Assembly (NCBI GenBank): GCA_910575005.1
Contig: CAJTCL010000003.1
Span: 1 to 64,000 of the forward strand
From: Lachnospiraceae bacterium
GTDB taxonomy: Bacteria; Bacillota; Clostridia; Lachnospirales; Lachnospiraceae
DNA length: 64,000 nt
Direction of reading: 5' to 3'
The translations under genes were made by a program, and so were the position numbers. Of this stretch, positions 1 to 7,991 are shown piece after piece. The notes beneath the pieces are model-generated. The model did not search any database. It saw only the letters and a list, made by a program, of their open reading frames with translations, and was not told the DNA's origin. Numbering within the stretch: the stretch's first letter is position 1; every line of letters begins with the position of its first letter.

Positions 1-16
1 AAAGGAGGAAACGCAG

Positions 17-130
17 ATGGACAAAAAAATTGGCAAGCTGATAAAAGTGGTGCGAGCACTTACACAACTTGCCCTTGAAATTGGAACTCTCGTTACAGTA
101 ATCAAAATGATTATCGAGAGCATTCAATAA
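17..130 (+). CDS. Small hydrophobic peptide, 37 aa, possible holin-like/toxin-type peptide
   Basis: The sequence shows a near-perfect ribosome-binding site (AAAGGAGG) at the window edge, eight bases before an ATG, followed by 37 codons and TAA. The peptide has a basic start (MDKKIGKLIKVVR) and a hydrophobic stretch over residues 17-34 ending in ESIQ. It is followed six bases later by a perfect GC-rich hairpin. This size, charge pattern and hairpin resemble annotated holin-like or type I toxin peptides of Firmicutes, but I do not recognise the family with certainty. It lies in decayed mobile DNA. The promoter is outside the window or absent, so expression is unknown. Confidence 0.45.
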   Translation: MDKKIGKLIKVVRALTQLALEIGTLVTVIKMIIESIQ

Positions 131-135
131 AAGGC

Positions 136-154
136 GGGGAGGAAAAACCTCCCC
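136..154 (+). terminator. Hairpin after the 37-aa peptide
   Basis: A perfect 7-bp stem (GGGGAGG / CCTCCCC) with an AAAAA loop lies six bases after the stop codon at 130. There is no T-run after it, so it may be a weak terminator or an mRNA-stabilising hairpin. Confidence 0.45.
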
Positions 155-190
155 ACTGCAACTATAACAAAATCCATCTGTAAAATCAAC

Positions 191-274
191 ATGTTAAAAG
201 AAATTTTTAAGTTAGTATTGTCTGTTATCTGGTTAATTATTATTGTAACGGGATTAATTTTGATTATCACATGA
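191..274 (+). CDS. Possible 27-aa single-membrane-span peptide
   Basis: ATG followed by 27 codons gives a peptide that is almost wholly hydrophobic after MLKEIFK, with one predicted membrane span (residues 8-26). It lacks an obvious ribosome-binding site, which makes it much weaker than the peptide at 17-130. It is listed because two hydrophobic micro-ORFs in 270 bases is suggestive. It could easily be chance in AT-rich DNA. Confidence 0.15.
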   Translation: MLKEIFKLVLSVIWLIIIVTGLILIIT

Positions 275-306
275 GTCCGCTTGTTTTTGGAAAAGTGGGG
301 GGAGGC

Positions 307-474
307 ATGAGAAAAGAAGTATCAGGCCTTATCTTTGCCACTGTAACAAATTTAGAAACTTAGAAACAGACAGGAGCGATCACAGTTTTTGCAGCAGTTC
401 CACAAGGAAGAATTGACCGTTATATTGAAACATGTAAAAGAAGTTTGATTGTAACGGCATTGATTTGCAGGTAA
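307..474 (+). pseudogene. Short ORF interrupted by an in-frame TAG
   Basis: ATG at 307 follows a strong GGGGGGAGG site. The frame reads 18 residues (MRKEVSGLIFATVTNLET), meets TAG at 361-363, and then stays open for 36 more codons to TAA at 472-474, with a plausible mixed composition (KQTGAITVFAAVPQGRIDRY...). The simplest reading is a gene broken by a nonsense mutation. I do not recognise the product. It lies in a region of transposase remnants, which fits decay. Confidence 0.3.
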
Positions 475-615
475 GTTTTTCTTGATATAGACTGATAAAA
501 ACGTTACAAGAAAAAATATTACAATAGTTTGTAAGGAAAAGAAGTCAGTAGGGAAGCTGTTTTTCAAGGGTAATTTAGGGAAAAACAGGCCGTAAATTTC
601 TCAAAAACTACCCTC

Positions 616-727
616 AAAAACTGCCCTAAATGGCATTATGACAAATGATAAGCGAATAGAAAAAGAGTGATCCTGTGTCTGAATAGGGCAGTTTTAAGGA
701 AAAAAGGGTAAAAAAGGGCAGTTTTAA
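616..727. repeat. Iteron-like repeats of the AGGGCAGTTTT motif
   Basis: AGGGCAGTTTTAA occurs at 685-697 and again at 715-727, exactly 30 bases apart. An inverted copy of the core (AAAAACTGCCCT) lies at 616-627. Several AAGGGTAA and GGGTAA words lie between and around them. Regular spacing and reuse of a short word suggest protein-binding sites such as replication iterons or an old regulatory array. No initiator gene is present nearby. Confidence 0.4.
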
Positions 728-867
728 TTTTCAAAATTGCCTCACGCAAAGCCTTGAATTTCCTGGGTTTAGGGTAAAAGGGTAATTTTTTTTAATATAT
801 TTTAGAAATTTTACACCACTTTACAACTTTTGAAAAAATAAAATAACGCACAAGGCACTTTTTAATG

Positions 868-931
868 TATAATAAGTTTACTCACAAAACTATACGAAAG
901 ATGGTGACCTTGTACGTCAGACTTATTATAC
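868..931. repeat. Perfect 11-bp inverted repeat pair
   Basis: GTATAATAAGT at 868-878 is the exact reverse complement of ACTTATTATAC at 921-931, with 42 bases between. A shorter outer/inner pairing (ACAAGG 850-855 with CCTTGT 908-913) is also possible. It could be the end of a small mobile element or a regulatory structure. No ORF lies inside. Confidence 0.4.
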
Positions 932-1041
932 AACGAAAACAACCTAATTGGTAGACTGTACCATTATTTTTTATTTATTTTAAAACTTTTTCCGCTCCAA
1001 TGATGGAAACCCTATTTCTGCTGGTGTGATCTATCCTTGCT

Positions 1042-1275
1042 ATGGAATCGGCAGGTTCCATCCGTTCCCTATACAGACATTTTTTATCAGGGATTACAAA
1101 AAAATCCCTGAATGCATTTTACTATGCATGTTCTTATGCAAAAGCTGATTATTCCAAGTTTATGAATGTCACTGCTGGTATGGTAGATCTATGTCAATAC
1201 TTTAGACAAAAAAAGTGGAAAGATTATGCTGCTTTTTTGAGTTCCTCATCTTCCTTTTATTGTGGTGTTAGATAA
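1042..1275 (+). pseudogene. Truncated IS4-like transposase, N-terminal fragment
   Basis: The 77-residue frame contains SITKKSLNAFYYACSYAK-type sequence followed by ADYSKFMNVTAGM, which resembles the N-terminal part of DDE transposases of an IS4-superfamily element common in Lachnospiraceae (from memory). The similarity stops near residue 48, and the remaining ~30 residues look unrelated before a stop. The catalytic DDE domain, normally several hundred residues further on, is absent. It is a dead remnant. The exact IS family assignment is tentative. Confidence 0.5.
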
Positions 1276-1307
1276 TCGATAGCGCTATGTATCCGCTTAC
1301 GGTTATA

Positions 1308-1798
1308 TCAGCCTTCTATGTATTCAAAGATTGCACTGCGAGCTTCCTTTGAATCTTGATTGATGGTTTCCATCCTAAAATCACGTTTTAGGATATTCGC
1401 TTTATCCTCTGGGACACTGCTATGATTGGCATGGTGGTTGTATTTCTTTCCCACGACAGAACGTAACCCCTGCTCTGCCATATGCCGCTGGACCCGCTTG
1501 ATACTGCAGGGTGTCCCGTTGCTAATTTCTTTCTGGAGAGCCTTATACTCCTTGAGGGTGACAGTTTCCTCCTCGGATATCTTGATGGGGAAAGCTGCTT
1601 TACCCATCCGCTCATAGTACTTCGATTTACGCCATATTCACGTTCCAGTTGTGGATACGAAGTTCCTTTGGCATTATACAGATCCACAATCTGCTGCTTA
1701 AATTCCAGAGTGTAAGATTTTTGGTTTTTCGCCATGTCCTTCATCTCCTTTGCTCTTTCATTTGATAGTATAGATGGTTCAACTTTTCCTGTCCACAA
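1308..1798 (-). pseudogene. IS3-family transposase remnant (orfA plus deleted orfB)
   Basis: On the minus strand, one frame (1388-1798) gives an OrfA helix-turn-helix start ([19 protein letters not shown], then YPQLEREYGVNRSTMSGWVKQ). A second frame (1308-1607) continues with ISEEETVTLKEYKALQKEI. It then jumps into OrfB-like sequence (SIKRVQRHMAEQGLRSVVGKKY, then HHANHSSVPEDKANILKRDF) and again to the OrfB C-terminus (SKEARSAIFEYIEG). The frame change, the two internal jumps and loss of the whole DDE catalytic core show a non-functional IS3-family element. It ends only ~65 bases before the ylxM promoter. Confidence 0.8.
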
Positions 1799-1862
1799 TT
1801 ATATACTAACACCATTTGAGAATAATGAATGGCACAAACAAAAGTTTGTAAAGAAAAAATAC

Positions 1863-1891
1863 TTGACACCTCATCCGTTTTGTTGTAAGAT
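1863..1891 (+). promoter_or_regulatory. Sigma-A promoter of the ylxM-ffh operon
   Basis: A consensus -35 TTGACA (1863-1868), a 17-base spacer, and a -10 TAAGAT (1886-1891) lie 17 bases before the ylxM start codon. This places the start of transcription very close to the gene and gives a short leader. Confidence 0.75.
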
Positions 1892-1907
1892 ACCTGAGGT
1901 GGTAAGA

Positions 1908-2252
1908 ATGGAAAAGAAAGTAATGCAGACTTATCTCTATGATTTTTATGGGGATTTGTTGACAGAACATCAGCAGAAGATTTATGAAGCATTTGTACTG
2001 GATGATTTGTCCTTAAGTGAGATTGCTAAGGAAGAAGGAATCAGCCGTCAGGGAGTGTATGACCTGGTAAAGCGCTGTGACAAGATTCTGGAAGGATATG
2101 AGGACAAGCTGCATTTACTGGCACGTTTCCTTAAGAATAAGGAGCAGATCATTAAGATTCGTACTCTTACCCAGAATTATCAGGAGCAGAATGGAGCACA
2201 GGTAATGGCAGAGATTGAGGCCATTTCCAATCAGATATTAGAGGAGTTATAG
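1908..2252 (+). CDS. ylxM: YlxM-like SRP-associated DNA-binding protein
   Basis: A 114-residue protein with a sigma-70 region 4-like helix-turn-helix ([20 protein letters not shown], then [19 protein letters not shown], residues ~18-58) and a coiled C-terminal helix. This is the UPF0122/YlxM family, always found directly before ffh in Firmicutes and reported to associate with the SRP system. The longer reading frame from 1734 was rejected because ATG 1908 has a GAGGTGG site and sits just after the promoter. The stop is one base before the ffh ATG, so the two are almost certainly translationally coupled. Confidence 0.93.
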   Translation: MEKKVMQTYLYDFYGDLLTEHQQKIYEAFVLDDLSLSEIAKEEGISRQGVYDLVKRCDKILEGYEDKLHLLARFLKNKEQIIKIRTLTQNYQEQNGAQVMAEIEAISNQILEEL

Positions 2253-2253
2253 G

Positions 2254-3606
2254 ATGGCATTTGACAGTTTGGCTGAGAAGTTGCAAAATGTGTTCAAGTC
2301 CCTGCGCAGCAAAGGGCTTCTCACTGAAGATGATGTAAAGGCAGCATTGAAAGAAGTGAAGCTTGCCTTGCTGGAGGCAGATGTTAATTTCAAGGTAGTG
2401 AAACAATTTGTAAAGTCTGTGCAGGAGCGTGCAGTTGGTCAGGATGTGATGAATGGTTTAAATCCTGGGCAGATGGTTATAAAGATTGTAAATGAAGAGC
2501 TGGTTTCCCTAATGGGTTCTGAGACGACGGAGATCGACTTAAAACAGGGAAATGAAATTACAATAATTATGATGGCAGGACTGCAGGGCGCTGGTAAGAC
2601 TACAACCACAGCAAAAATTGCCGGAAAATTGAAGCAAAAAGGCAAGAAGCCATTGCTGGCAGCATGTGATATCTATCGTCCAGCGGCGATACAGCAGCTT
2701 CAGATCAATGGAGAGAAACAGGGTGTGGAAGTGTTTTCTATGGGTGACAGCCATAAGCCTGTGAACATTGCCAAGGGAGCATTGGAACATGCCAGAGCCA
2801 ATGGTCAGAATGTTGTGATTTTGGACACGGCAGGACGTCTGCATATTGATGAAGAAATGATGCAGGAGCTGCGTGAGATCAAGGAACAGATCGAAGTCAC
2901 ACAGACCATATTGGTGGTAGATGCCATGACTGGACAGGATGCTGTAAATGTGGCGACGATGTTTCAGGAGAAGATCGGCATTGATGGCGTGGTGCTGACG
3001 AAATTAGATGGCGATACCCGTGGTGGAGCAGCATTGTCTATCCGTGCAGTTACTGGGAAACCAATCCTCTATGTGGGTATGGGAGAGAAACTCTCTGATT
3101 TGGAACAGTTCTATCCTGACCGTATGGCAAACCGAATCCTGGGAATGGGAGATGTGCTGACTTTGATTGAGAAGGCACAGGAGACCATTGACGAAGAAAA
3201 AGCCAAGGAACTGGAACAGAAGATGAAAAAAGCGGAATTTGGCTTTGATGATTATCTGGAATCCATGAATCAGATGAAAAAGATGGGCGGTATCTCCAGT
3301 ATGCTTAAAATGATGCCAGGAATCGGCGGCGCGCAGATTGCAGAGATTGAAAATGCAGTGGATGAAAAAAAGATGGCTCGAATTGAAGGAATTATTTATT
3401 CCATGACACCAAAGGAGCGCTCAAATCCCTCTATTTTAAATCCTAGTAGAAAGCGCAGGATTGCGCAAGGGGCAGGCGTAGACGTCAGTGAAGTCAATCG
3501 GCTGGTGAAGCAGTTTGAACAATCCAGAAAAATGATGAAGCAGATGCCAGGAATGGGCGGCAAAGGCAAACGGCGGGGAGGATTTAAGCTGCCATTTGGA
3601 TTATAA
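2254..3606 (+). CDS. ffh: Signal recognition particle GTPase Ffh
   Basis: At 450 residues this is full length for Ffh. The N domain (1-95) is followed by the G domain with the P-loop GLQGAGKTTT (~107-116), DTAGRLHID, and the closing TKLDGDTRGGAALS motif. The methionine-rich M domain follows (~300-440; for example MKKMGGISSMLKMMPGIGG) and binds 4.5S RNA and signal peptides. It directs nascent membrane and secreted proteins to the Sec translocon with FtsY, and this genome segment encodes many such clients. It is coupled to ylxM upstream and followed by rpsP after 112 bases. Confidence 0.98.
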   Translation: MAFDSLAEKLQNVFKSLRSKGLLTEDDVKAALKEVKLALLEADVNFKVVKQFVKSVQERAVGQDVMNGLNPGQMVIKIVNEELVSLMGSETTEIDLKQGNEITIIMMAGLQGAGKTTTTAKIAGKLKQKGKKPLLAACDIYRPAAIQQLQINGEKQGVEVFSMGDSHKPVNIAKGALEHARANGQNVVILDTAGRLHIDEEMMQELREIKEQIEVTQTILVVDAMTGQDAVNVATMFQEKIGIDGVVLTKLDGDTRGGAALSIRAVTGKPILYVGMGEKLSDLEQFYPDRMANRILGMGDVLTLIEKAQETIDEEKAKELEQKMKKAEFGFDDYLESMNQMKKMGGISSMLKMMPGIGGAQIAEIENAVDEKKMARIEGIIYSMTPKERSNPSILNPSRKRRIAQGAGVDVSEVNRLVKQFEQSRKMMKQMPGMGGKGKRRGGFKLPFGL

Positions 3607-3718
3607 GTCAGTAACAGGGCTGTATCAATACAACAAATAATATTAGAACAGCACCTGATTACAGGACACGATTTTTGTGTCTGATAGAGTAATAGCAATA
3701 ACCAGGAGGTGAAAAGAA

Positions 3719-3961
3719 ATGGTAAAGATCAGATTGAAGAGAATGGGAAAGAAGAAAGCTCCCTTCTATAGAATTGTTGTAGCAGATTCCAGATCTCCTA
3801 GAGATGGAAAATGTATTGAGGAAATTGGAACATACGATCCAACAAAGGATCCAAGCGAATTTCATGTAAACGAAGAATTAGCAAAGAAATGGTTGGCAAA
3901 TGGCGCTCAGACTACAGAAATGGTTGGCAAGATTTTTAAAGCAGCCGGTATCGAGAAATAA
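3719..3961 (+). CDS. rpsP: 30S ribosomal protein S16
   Basis: An 80-residue protein with the conserved S16 start [20 protein letters not shown], then [20 protein letters not shown]16 is an early-binding protein of the 30S 5' domain. The ribosome-binding site AGGAGGTGAA precedes the ATG by six bases. It is followed after 18 bases by khpA, as in other Firmicutes. Confidence 0.98.
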   Translation: MVKIRLKRMGKKKAPFYRIVVADSRSPRDGKCIEEIGTYDPTKDPSEFHVNEELAKKWLANGAQTTEMVGKIFKAAGIEK

Positions 3962-3979
3962 TCTCCGTGAGGTGAGGTA

Positions 3980-4210
3980 ATGAAAGAATTGGTAGAAGTA
4001 ATTGCAAAAGCGCTTGTGGATTTTCCAGAAGAAGTTGCAGTTACAGAGACTGAGAACGACAAAACCCTTGTTTTGGAATTGCATGTTGCCCAGGCAGATA
4101 TGGGGAAAGTAATTGGTAAACAGGGACGTATTGCAAAAGCCATTCGTGCCGTTGTAAAAGCAGCGGCAGCTAAGAGTGACAAGAAGGTTATTGTGGATAT
4201 TGTACAATGA
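3980..4210 (+). CDS. khpA: KH-domain RNA-binding protein KhpA
   Basis: A 76-residue single KH domain protein (formerly YlqC, UPF0109). The RNA-binding GxxG loop is visible as VIGKQGRIAKAIR (residues ~43-55). KhpA pairs with KhpB/EloR in other Firmicutes and affects cell elongation and RNA binding; that partner is not in this window. Translation probably starts at ATG 3980 behind GAGGTGAGG. It is separated from rimM by a rho-independent hairpin, so rimM expression may be partly attenuated. Confidence 0.95.
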   Translation: MKELVEVIAKALVDFPEEVAVTETENDKTLVLELHVAQADMGKVIGKQGRIAKAIRAVVKAAAAKSDKKVIVDIVQ

Positions 4211-4224
4211 CGAATGATAGGAGG

Positions 4225-4268
4225 GACTGCCGCAGGACAGAGATCAGTTTTGCGGTGGTCTTTTTTTC
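4225..4268 (+). terminator. Terminator/attenuator between khpA and rimM
   Basis: A 10-bp stem with two G-T wobbles (GACTGCCGCA at 4225-4234 with TGCGGTGGTC at 4251-4260) is followed directly by seven T residues. It sits 16 bases before rimM inside a normally co-transcribed operon, so partial read-through is likely. Confidence 0.75.
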
Positions 4269-4283
4269 TGAAAGGAGCATTTT

Positions 4284-4829
4284 ATGGATGATTTGCTGCA
4301 AGTTGGTGCGATTGCCACGACACATGGAGTACAAGGAGAAGTGAAAGTCTTTCCAATGACAGATGATGTAAAGCGTTTTAAAAAATTAAAAAAGATATTG
4401 TTAGATACAGGAAAAGGTTATCAGGAAATGGAGATTTCGCAGGTAAAGTTTTTTAAAAATATGGTGATCTTAAAGTTTAAAGGGATTGACAATATCAATG
4501 AGGTAGAAAAATACAAAGGAAAAGGTCTTTTTGTGACCAGAGAACAAGCTGTTATCTGTGAGAAAAATGAATATTTTATTGCAGATTTAATTGGACTTAA
4601 AGTATTTACAGAAGCAGGGGAGCTGCTGGGTGAAATTAAGGATGTGCTGCAGACGGGAGCTAATGATGTGTATGTGGTGCAGATTAGTGAAGAATCACCT
4701 TATGCACAACAGATGAAAAATCCAGACAGAGAATTACTCTTGCCAGCAATACAGGAATGTATTCGAACTGTGGATATGGCAGGCCGTAAGATGCAAGTAT
4801 ACTTGATGCCAGGATTGCTGGAAACCTAA
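4284..4829 (+). CDS. rimM: Ribosome maturation factor RimM
   Basis: A 181-residue protein with the RimM N-terminal domain (LLQVGAIATTHGVQGEVKVF, then PMTDDVKRF) and a PRC-barrel C-terminal half (IADLIGLKVFTEAGELLGEI, then NDVYVV, LLPAIQECI). RimM assists 30S head assembly by binding S19. It starts at ATG 4284 behind AAAGGAG. It lies in the canonical place before trmD, but the rimM-trmD gap here is unusually long (~160 bases). Confidence 0.96.
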   Translation: MDDLLQVGAIATTHGVQGEVKVFPMTDDVKRFKKLKKILLDTGKGYQEMEISQVKFFKNMVILKFKGIDNINEVEKYKGKGLFVTREQAVICEKNEYFIADLIGLKVFTEAGELLGEIKDVLQTGANDVYVVQISEESPYAQQMKNPDRELLLPAIQECIRTVDMAGRKMQVYLMPGLLET

Positions 4830-4928
4830 TACAGTAAATTGGGCATTATCATATGTGAAATCTATTTAATTAGCATTTGTAACTATAAAGAATTCCATGC
4901 CACAGATATGCCAACAGAACAGACATAT

Positions 4929-4976
4929 GCCTCTAAGGAGGCTTTCGTTATTATTTGTGCCGCCAGCCTAAGGCGG
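4929..4976 (+). promoter_or_regulatory. Two hairpins in the trmD leader, one beside the ribosome-binding site
   Basis: A GCCTC/GAGGC hairpin (4929-4942) is followed by a TTTCGTT tract, and CCGCC/GGCGG (4960-4964 with 4972-4976) includes the G-rich part of a GGCGGAGGA site. The second hairpin could hide one ribosome-binding site for trmD. Another GGAG at 4982-4985 remains free, so any control would be modest. The function is inferred only. Confidence 0.3.
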
Positions 4977-4992
4977 AGGAATGGAGATTAAA

Positions 4993-5715
4993 ATGAAATT
5001 TTATATTTTAACCTTGTTTCCAGATATGGTAATACAAGGCTTATCTACCAGTATGATCGGGCGGGCTATAGACGCCGGAATTTTATGTATTGAGGCTGTC
5101 AATATTCGTGACTATTCTACCAATAAACATAATAAAGTTGATGATTATCCTTATGGTGGAGGCGCAGGAATGCTAATGCAGGCACAGCCTGTCTATGATG
5201 CCTGGAAATCTGTGGTAGAGCGTATTGGGAAAAAGCCCCGTTGTGTTTATGTGACCCCACAAGGAAGTACTTTTACACAACAGGCGGCAAAAAAATTTGC
5301 CACAGAAGAGGAATTGATTTTGCTCTGTGGTCACTATGAAGGAATTGATGAACGAGTACTAGAAGAAATTGTCACAGATTATATTTCTATTGGAGATTAT
5401 GTACTTACTGGCGGGGAGCTTGCAGCAATGGTAGTGGTGGATGCTGTTTCCAGAATGGTGCCAGGGGTACTAGGCAACCAAGAGTCAGGCTTTGCAGAAT
5501 CTTTTGAGGGAAATTTGTTGGAATACCCACAGTATTCCAGGCCAGAGGAATGGCAAGGCAAAAAAGTACCAGAAGTGCTTCTTTCAGGACATCATAAAAA
5601 TATTGAGATTTGGCGCAGACAACAATCATTATTGCGCACCAGAGAACGCAGGCCGGATTTGCTTCAAAGAGCTATACTTACATCAGAAGAACAGCAATGG
5701 TTGGAAAAGATTTAA
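4993..5715 (+). CDS. trmD: tRNA (guanine37-N1)-methyltransferase TrmD
   Basis: A 240-residue SPOUT methyltransferase that makes m1G37 in tRNA and prevents frameshifting. The start [12 protein letters not shown] aligns with known TrmD starts, so ATG 4993 is preferred to ATG 4981, which lies directly on the G-rich site. The trefoil-knot motifs [13 protein letters not shown] and [17 protein letters not shown] are intact, as is the tail region [20 protein letters not shown]. In most bacteria rplS follows directly; here ~9.8 kb with three secreted-protein genes separates them. Confidence 0.97.
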   Translation: MKFYILTLFPDMVIQGLSTSMIGRAIDAGILCIEAVNIRDYSTNKHNKVDDYPYGGGAGMLMQAQPVYDAWKSVVERIGKKPRCVYVTPQGSTFTQQAAKKFATEEELILLCGHYEGIDERVLEEIVTDYISIGDYVLTGGELAAMVVVDAVSRMVPGVLGNQESGFAESFEGNLLEYPQYSRPEEWQGKKVPEVLLSGHHKNIEIWRRQQSLLRTRERRPDLLQRAILTSEEQQWLEKI

Positions 5716-5808
5716 AATAATGTAAAATGAACAAGAACAGAATATTTGTTCTGGTCAATATAAATGAAATAAATTTTTGTTCTTGTATAATTTTAACAAA
5801 AACGCCAA

Positions 5809-5837
5809 TTGATAAAAAAGAAAAATGGTACTATAAT
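5809..5837 (+). promoter_or_regulatory. Sigma-A promoter for the FIVAR surface protein
   Basis: TTGATA (5809-5814), a 17-base spacer and a perfect TATAAT (5832-5837) give a strong predicted promoter with a ~140-base leader before the gene at 5983. Confidence 0.7.
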
Positions 5838-5982
5838 CTTTGTTGTGAGGAAAGAAGATTCTTTTATATTTTTAAATACATATTTTATGTTTCTAACATA
5901 TTAGGTTATGGTAGATCACAAATTGATATTTAAATATAGAAGGAGATTCTTAATTTTTTCACGATAAAGAAGGAGGATAAGA

Positions 5983-7731
5983 ATGAGAGAAGGAAAAAAG
6001 TATTTATCATTGTTCCTAGCTGCGGCGATTACTGTTTCAGGCGTGAATGTTGGTTCAGCGTTCCAGGTAAATGCAGCAAACAATGATGCAGCAACAGTAT
6101 CAGAGTGGAGATTATTGACACCAGGTGATGTCACTTCAGATGATGGAAAGCCAGAGTTGACCGCATTGATTGTAGAAATTGAAAAATTGAATCAAAATGG
6201 TTACACAGCGGAAACTTGGAAAAAGCTTGCTGATGCGCTTGCAGAAGCGAAAAGAGTAAATAATGATGCTAATGCGACCAAAGCACAGCGGGTAGACGCA
6301 TTGAATGCTTTGATAGAAGCAAAGGATGGTCTTGTAGTTAGTCCAGATGATGGCCAGAAAGAAGCAGATAAGACAAAATTAAATGCAGAGATTAAAGAAG
6401 CAGAGGCATTGAAGCAGACAGATTATAAACCAGAGACTTGGACAGCATTTAAGACAGCCCTGGATGCAGCAAAGGCCACAGCAGCAAACGCAGATGCAAC
6501 TCAGGCGCAGGTAGATAAAGCACTTGCAGATTTAAAAGCAGCTATGGATAAACTTGTAACAGTTAGTCCAGATGATGGCCAAGAAGTAGATAAGAAAGAC
6601 TTAGATGCAAAGATTAAAGAAGCAGAAGCATTAAAGCAGGCAGATTATACACCAGCAAGCTGGACAGCATTTAAGCCAGTTCTGGATGCAGCAAAGGCCA
6701 CAGCAGCAAACGCAGATGCAACTCAGGCAGAAGTTAAGACAGCATTGGATAATCTGACTGCAGCTATGGGTAAACTTGTTAAGGTTGCAAATAAGACAGC
6801 ATTAAAAGCAGAGATTAGCAGAGCAGCAGGATTGAAGCAGGCAGATTATACATCAGCAAGCTGGACAAAACTGCAGACAGCATTGACAGCAGCTAGGACT
6901 GTAGATGCAAATGCAAATGCAACTCAAGCACAAGTTGATCAAGCATGTACAAGTTTGAAAACAGCGATCAACACACTTGTAAAAGTTGCAAACAAGGCAG
7001 AATTAAAGAAATCTATTGATGCTGCTAACAAATTGAAGAAGGCAGATTATACATCATCAACTTGGAAAAAGTTTGATACTGCATTGAAAGATGCAAAAAA
7101 AGTATATAATAATGCGAATGCAACTCAGGCACAGGTTGATGCTGCTAAGAAGAAATTAGATGATGCTAAGAAGGCATTAAAGAAGGTTATTAAGGTTACA
7201 AAGGTAACAATCACTAACGGCAAGGCTCTTAAGATTGCAGCAGGCAAGAAAGTAGCTTTAAAAGTTAATGTAGGGCCAAAGAGTGCATCAAATAAGAAAG
7301 TTAAATGGAGTATCTCCAAGAAAGATAAGAAATATGCAACAGTAAGCGCTAAGGGAGTGGTTACTACCAAGAAGGCAGGAAAAGGCAAAACTGTAACTGT
7401 AACAGCAACTGCTACTGATGGCAGCAAGAAGAAAGCGACTGTTAAGATTTCCATTATGAAGAATGCCGTTACCAAGGTTACTTTGAAGGTAAAGAACAAG
7501 ACCTTAAAAGTTGGAAAGAAAGTGACAGTAAAGGCAACTGTTAGTACAAACGGTAAGAAGGCTAACAAGAAATTGGCTTGGAAGTCCTCCAATACCAAGT
7601 ATGCAACTGTCAGCAGCAAAGGTGTAGTAACTGCTAAGAAGGCAGGAAAAGGTAAGAATGTAACAATTACCGCTACAGCAACAGATGGTACTGGTAAGAA
7701 GGGAAAAATCAAGATCAGGATTAAGAAATAA
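5983..7731 (+). CDS. Secreted FIVAR/Ig-like repeat surface protein, 582 aa
   Basis: The signal peptide is MREGKKYLSLFLAAAITVSG... with cleavage expected near VNAAN (~residue 32). Residues ~57-402 hold five FIVAR-type helical repeats, each with a DY(T/K)xxxW...ALDAAK core and a NADATQAQVD-like turn. Two bacterial Ig-like group 2 domains follow (~403-490 and ~491-582; SAKGVVTTKKAGKGKTVTVT-like strand), and the protein ends in a very basic tail. FIVAR modules occur in sugar- or matrix-binding adhesins. No enzyme domain, LPXTG or membrane anchor is present, so it may bind the wall by charge. It starts behind AAGGAGGATAAG and is paralogous to the protein at 8298. Confidence 0.85.
   Translation: MREGKKYLSLFLAAAITVSGVNVGSAFQVNAANNDAATVSEWRLLTPGDVTSDDGKPELTALIVEIEKLNQNGYTAETWKKLADALAEAKRVNNDANATKAQRVDALNALIEAKDGLVVSPDDGQKEADKTKLNAEIKEAEALKQTDYKPETWTAFKTALDAAKATAANADATQAQVDKALADLKAAMDKLVTVSPDDGQEVDKKDLDAKIKEAEALKQADYTPASWTAFKPVLDAAKATAANADATQAEVKTALDNLTAAMGKLVKVANKTALKAEISRAAGLKQADYTSASWTKLQTALTAARTVDANANATQAQVDQACTSLKTAINTLVKVANKAELKKSIDAANKLKKADYTSSTWKKFDTALKDAKKVYNNANATQAQVDAAKKKLDDAKKALKKVIKVTKVTITNGKALKIAAGKKVALKVNVGPKSASNKKVKWSISKKDKKYATVSAKGVVTTKKAGKGKTVTVTATATDGSKKKATVKISIMKNAVTKVTLKVKNKTLKVGKKVTVKATVSTNGKKANKKLAWKSSNTKYATVSSKGVVTAKKAGKGKNVTITATATDGTGKKGKIKIRIKK
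6337..6728 (+). repeat. Exact long direct repeats inside the FIVAR gene
   Basis: A 47-base segment beginning CTGGATGCAGCAAAGG is identical at 6460-6506 and 6682-6728, offset by exactly 74 codons, about one FIVAR unit. The 20-base word beginning GTTAGTCCAGATG also recurs at 6337-6356 and 6562-6581. These are substrates for repeat-number change by recombination. Confidence 0.9.
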
Positions 7732-7747
7732 GATATAAGACTGATAA

Positions 7748-7786
7748 AACAAGGTTTCGGCTATTGAGCTGAGACCTTGTTTTTTA
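7748..7786 (+). terminator. Rho-independent terminator of the FIVAR gene
   Basis: A ~15-bp stem with two or three mismatches or wobbles (7748-7762 with 7767-7781) around an ATTG loop is followed by a T-run. Confidence 0.9.
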
Positions 7787-7793
7787 TATATTA

Positions 7794-7814
7794 GGAAAAT
7801 TCTATGCACTTTCC
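7794..7814. repeat. REP-like element, copy 1
   Basis: A 21-base word starting GGAAAATTCTATG matches the word at 15980-16000 at 18 of 21 positions. Both can fold on themselves (GGAAA...TTTCC), and both are followed by CGAAG-containing sequence. This suggests a dispersed intergenic repeat family. Confidence 0.4.
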
Positions 7815-7991
7815 GAGCGAAGCGAGGATACTCGTGCGAAAATATAATGTCGCCAAAGTGACTGTACTCGGCGCCCAAAGTGTTCAATCCCCTCATGAGT
7901 GAGGGGAGTTGATGTGGGCTTGTTACGAGATGGCTTAGAGCTGAAGATAGATCATAATAGCTTCCTTGCCATAATTTAGTAAAATAACTGA

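Larger units (their letters stand above)
475..1041. other. AT-rich non-coding stretch
   Basis: No credible gene is seen. The stretch holds the GGGCAGTTTT repeats (616-727) and an 11-bp inverted repeat pair (868-931), listed separately. It joins plasmid- or ICE-like debris on the left to transposase remnants on the right. Confidence 0.6.

Noticed and set aside
307-474. TAG read-through as pyrrolysine or programmed suppression
   Set aside because: No pyrrolysine genes or suppressor context are visible; a nonsense mutation in decaying DNA is simpler.
5727-5933. 68-aa ORF after trmD
   Set aside because: No ribosome-binding site, low-complexity AT-rich composition, and it overlaps the promoter of the FIVAR gene at 5809-5837.
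7125-7712. 195-aa minus-strand ORF inside the FIVAR/Ig gene
   Set aside because: It is antisense to a lysine-rich repeat gene; AAG/AAA runs read backwards as Phe/Leu/Val and keep the frame open. No start signal is seen.
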